Shown here one piece after another: positions 5,845 through 5,983 of a stretch of 5,983 nucleotides of DNA. Source of the stretch: Alphaproteobacteria bacterium (GTDB lineage: Bacteria; Pseudomonadota; Alphaproteobacteria; RF32; CAG-239); the NCBI GenBank assembly GCA_024408895.1, contig JAKSUO010000076.1, positions 1 through 5,983 on the forward strand. Direction: 5' to 3'. Below the pieces are notes generated by a model. It had not been told where the DNA came from, searched no databases, and worked only from the letters and a program-made list of their open reading frames with translations. How positions within the stretch are numbered: the first letter of the stretch is position 1; each line of letters begins with the position of its first letter. The position numbers and the translations under genes are program-made.

Positions 5845-5891
5845 AAAAAAATATTTTTTTATAAAAAAATCTATTGACGTTTAAAAAAAAA
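5845..5891. promoter_or_regulatory. A-tract region, possible UP element or bent DNA upstream of the tRNA promoter
   Basis: Three seven-base runs (A7 at 5845-5851, T7 at 5854-5860, A7 at 5863-5869) are centred 9 bp apart, followed by A9 at 5883-5891. AAAAAAATATTTTTTT is a perfect 16-bp palindrome. The first three runs lie directly upstream of the -35 box and broadly resemble the UP-element consensus bound by the RNA polymerase alpha subunit. Confidence 0.4.
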
Positions 5892-5901
5892 TAAGTATAA
5901 A
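5874..5901 (+). promoter_or_regulatory. Sigma70-type promoter for tRNA-Cys
   Basis: TTGACG (5874-5879) and TATAAA (5896-5901) are 16 nt apart. Shifting the -10 box by one base to ATAAAT gives 17 nt. Expected start near 5908 leaves a leader of about 34 nt before the mature tRNA end. This is the best promoter match in the window. Confidence 0.6.
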
Positions 5902-5941
5902 TGTGTTTGTTGAGTTTGTTTGGTATTTGATGTAACGAACT

Positions 5942-5983
5942 GGCCGGTTGGCAGAATGGCTTATGCAGAGGACTGCAAATCCT
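5942..5983 (+). tRNA. tRNA-Cys (anticodon GCA), 5' part only
   Basis: The first 42 bases of a tRNA are visible before the window ends. The acceptor strand GGCCGGT (5942-5948) is followed by T8 and G9, a short D arm (GCA paired with TGC, with GG in the loop), A26 and the anticodon stem GAGGA. The loop CTGCAAA has anticodon GCA at 5975-5977, and the returning stem TCCT pairs correctly. The layout matches bacterial tRNA-Cys. The variable loop, T arm and 3' end are outside the window and cannot be checked. Confidence 0.92.

Noticed and set aside
5762..5941. Riboswitch or attenuator upstream of rpiB-glyA
   Set aside because: The probable leader is only 20-25 nt, and the rest is simple A/T tracts and promoter sequence, with nothing like a glycine or folate aptamer.

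Overview
The window looks like a piece of chromosome from an AT-rich (roughly 40% GC by eye) Gram-negative bacterium, most likely an alphaproteobacterium. The GlyA and MltB sequences read like alphaproteobacterial versions, and two gene neighbourhoods common in that class are present: mltB-rlpA-dacA and rpiB-glyA. The lineage is inferred from memory of families and gene order; no search was run.

Layout. Positions 1-3002 hold a minus-strand cell-wall block read in the order mltB, rlpA, dacA: a lytic transglycosylase, a septal lipoprotein transglycosylase with a SPOR domain, and a D,D-carboxypeptidase-family protein cut by the window edge. rlpA and dacA are tightly coupled (9 nt apart, ribosome site overlapping the stop codon). 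The DacA fragment has Asn in place of the catalytic Lys of its SxxK motif. Positions 3003-3183 are a short, very AT-rich divergent intergenic region with candidate promoters both ways. Positions 3184-3579 hold one plus-strand gene for an unrecognised 131-residue protein with four predicted membrane segments. It has its own promoter, a strong terminator (3585-3626) and codon use unlike its neighbours, so it looks like an independent, possibly acquired unit. Positions 3640-5761 are a second minus-strand operon read rpiB, glyA, mscL: sugar-phosphate isomerase, serine hydroxymethyltransferase, and a mechanosensitive channel whose tail is a zinc-ribbon-like CxxC pair. Positions 5762-5941 are a second divergent region, carrying A-tracts and a good sigma70-type promoter that reads into a tRNA-Cys gene (anticodon GCA) cut off by the window end.

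How the genes relate. MltB and RlpA both cleave peptidoglycan glycan strands, while DacA-family enzymes trim the peptide stems, so the first block is a wall-remodelling unit in the periplasm. rpiB and glyA supply pentose-phosphate interconversion and one-carbon units, and mscL appears to ride along at the end of that operon. I found no mobile element, CRISPR array, defence locus or clearly new system. The points most worth a second look are the DacA active-site substitution, the orphan membrane protein with its own promoter and terminator, and the regulatory sequence before rlpA.
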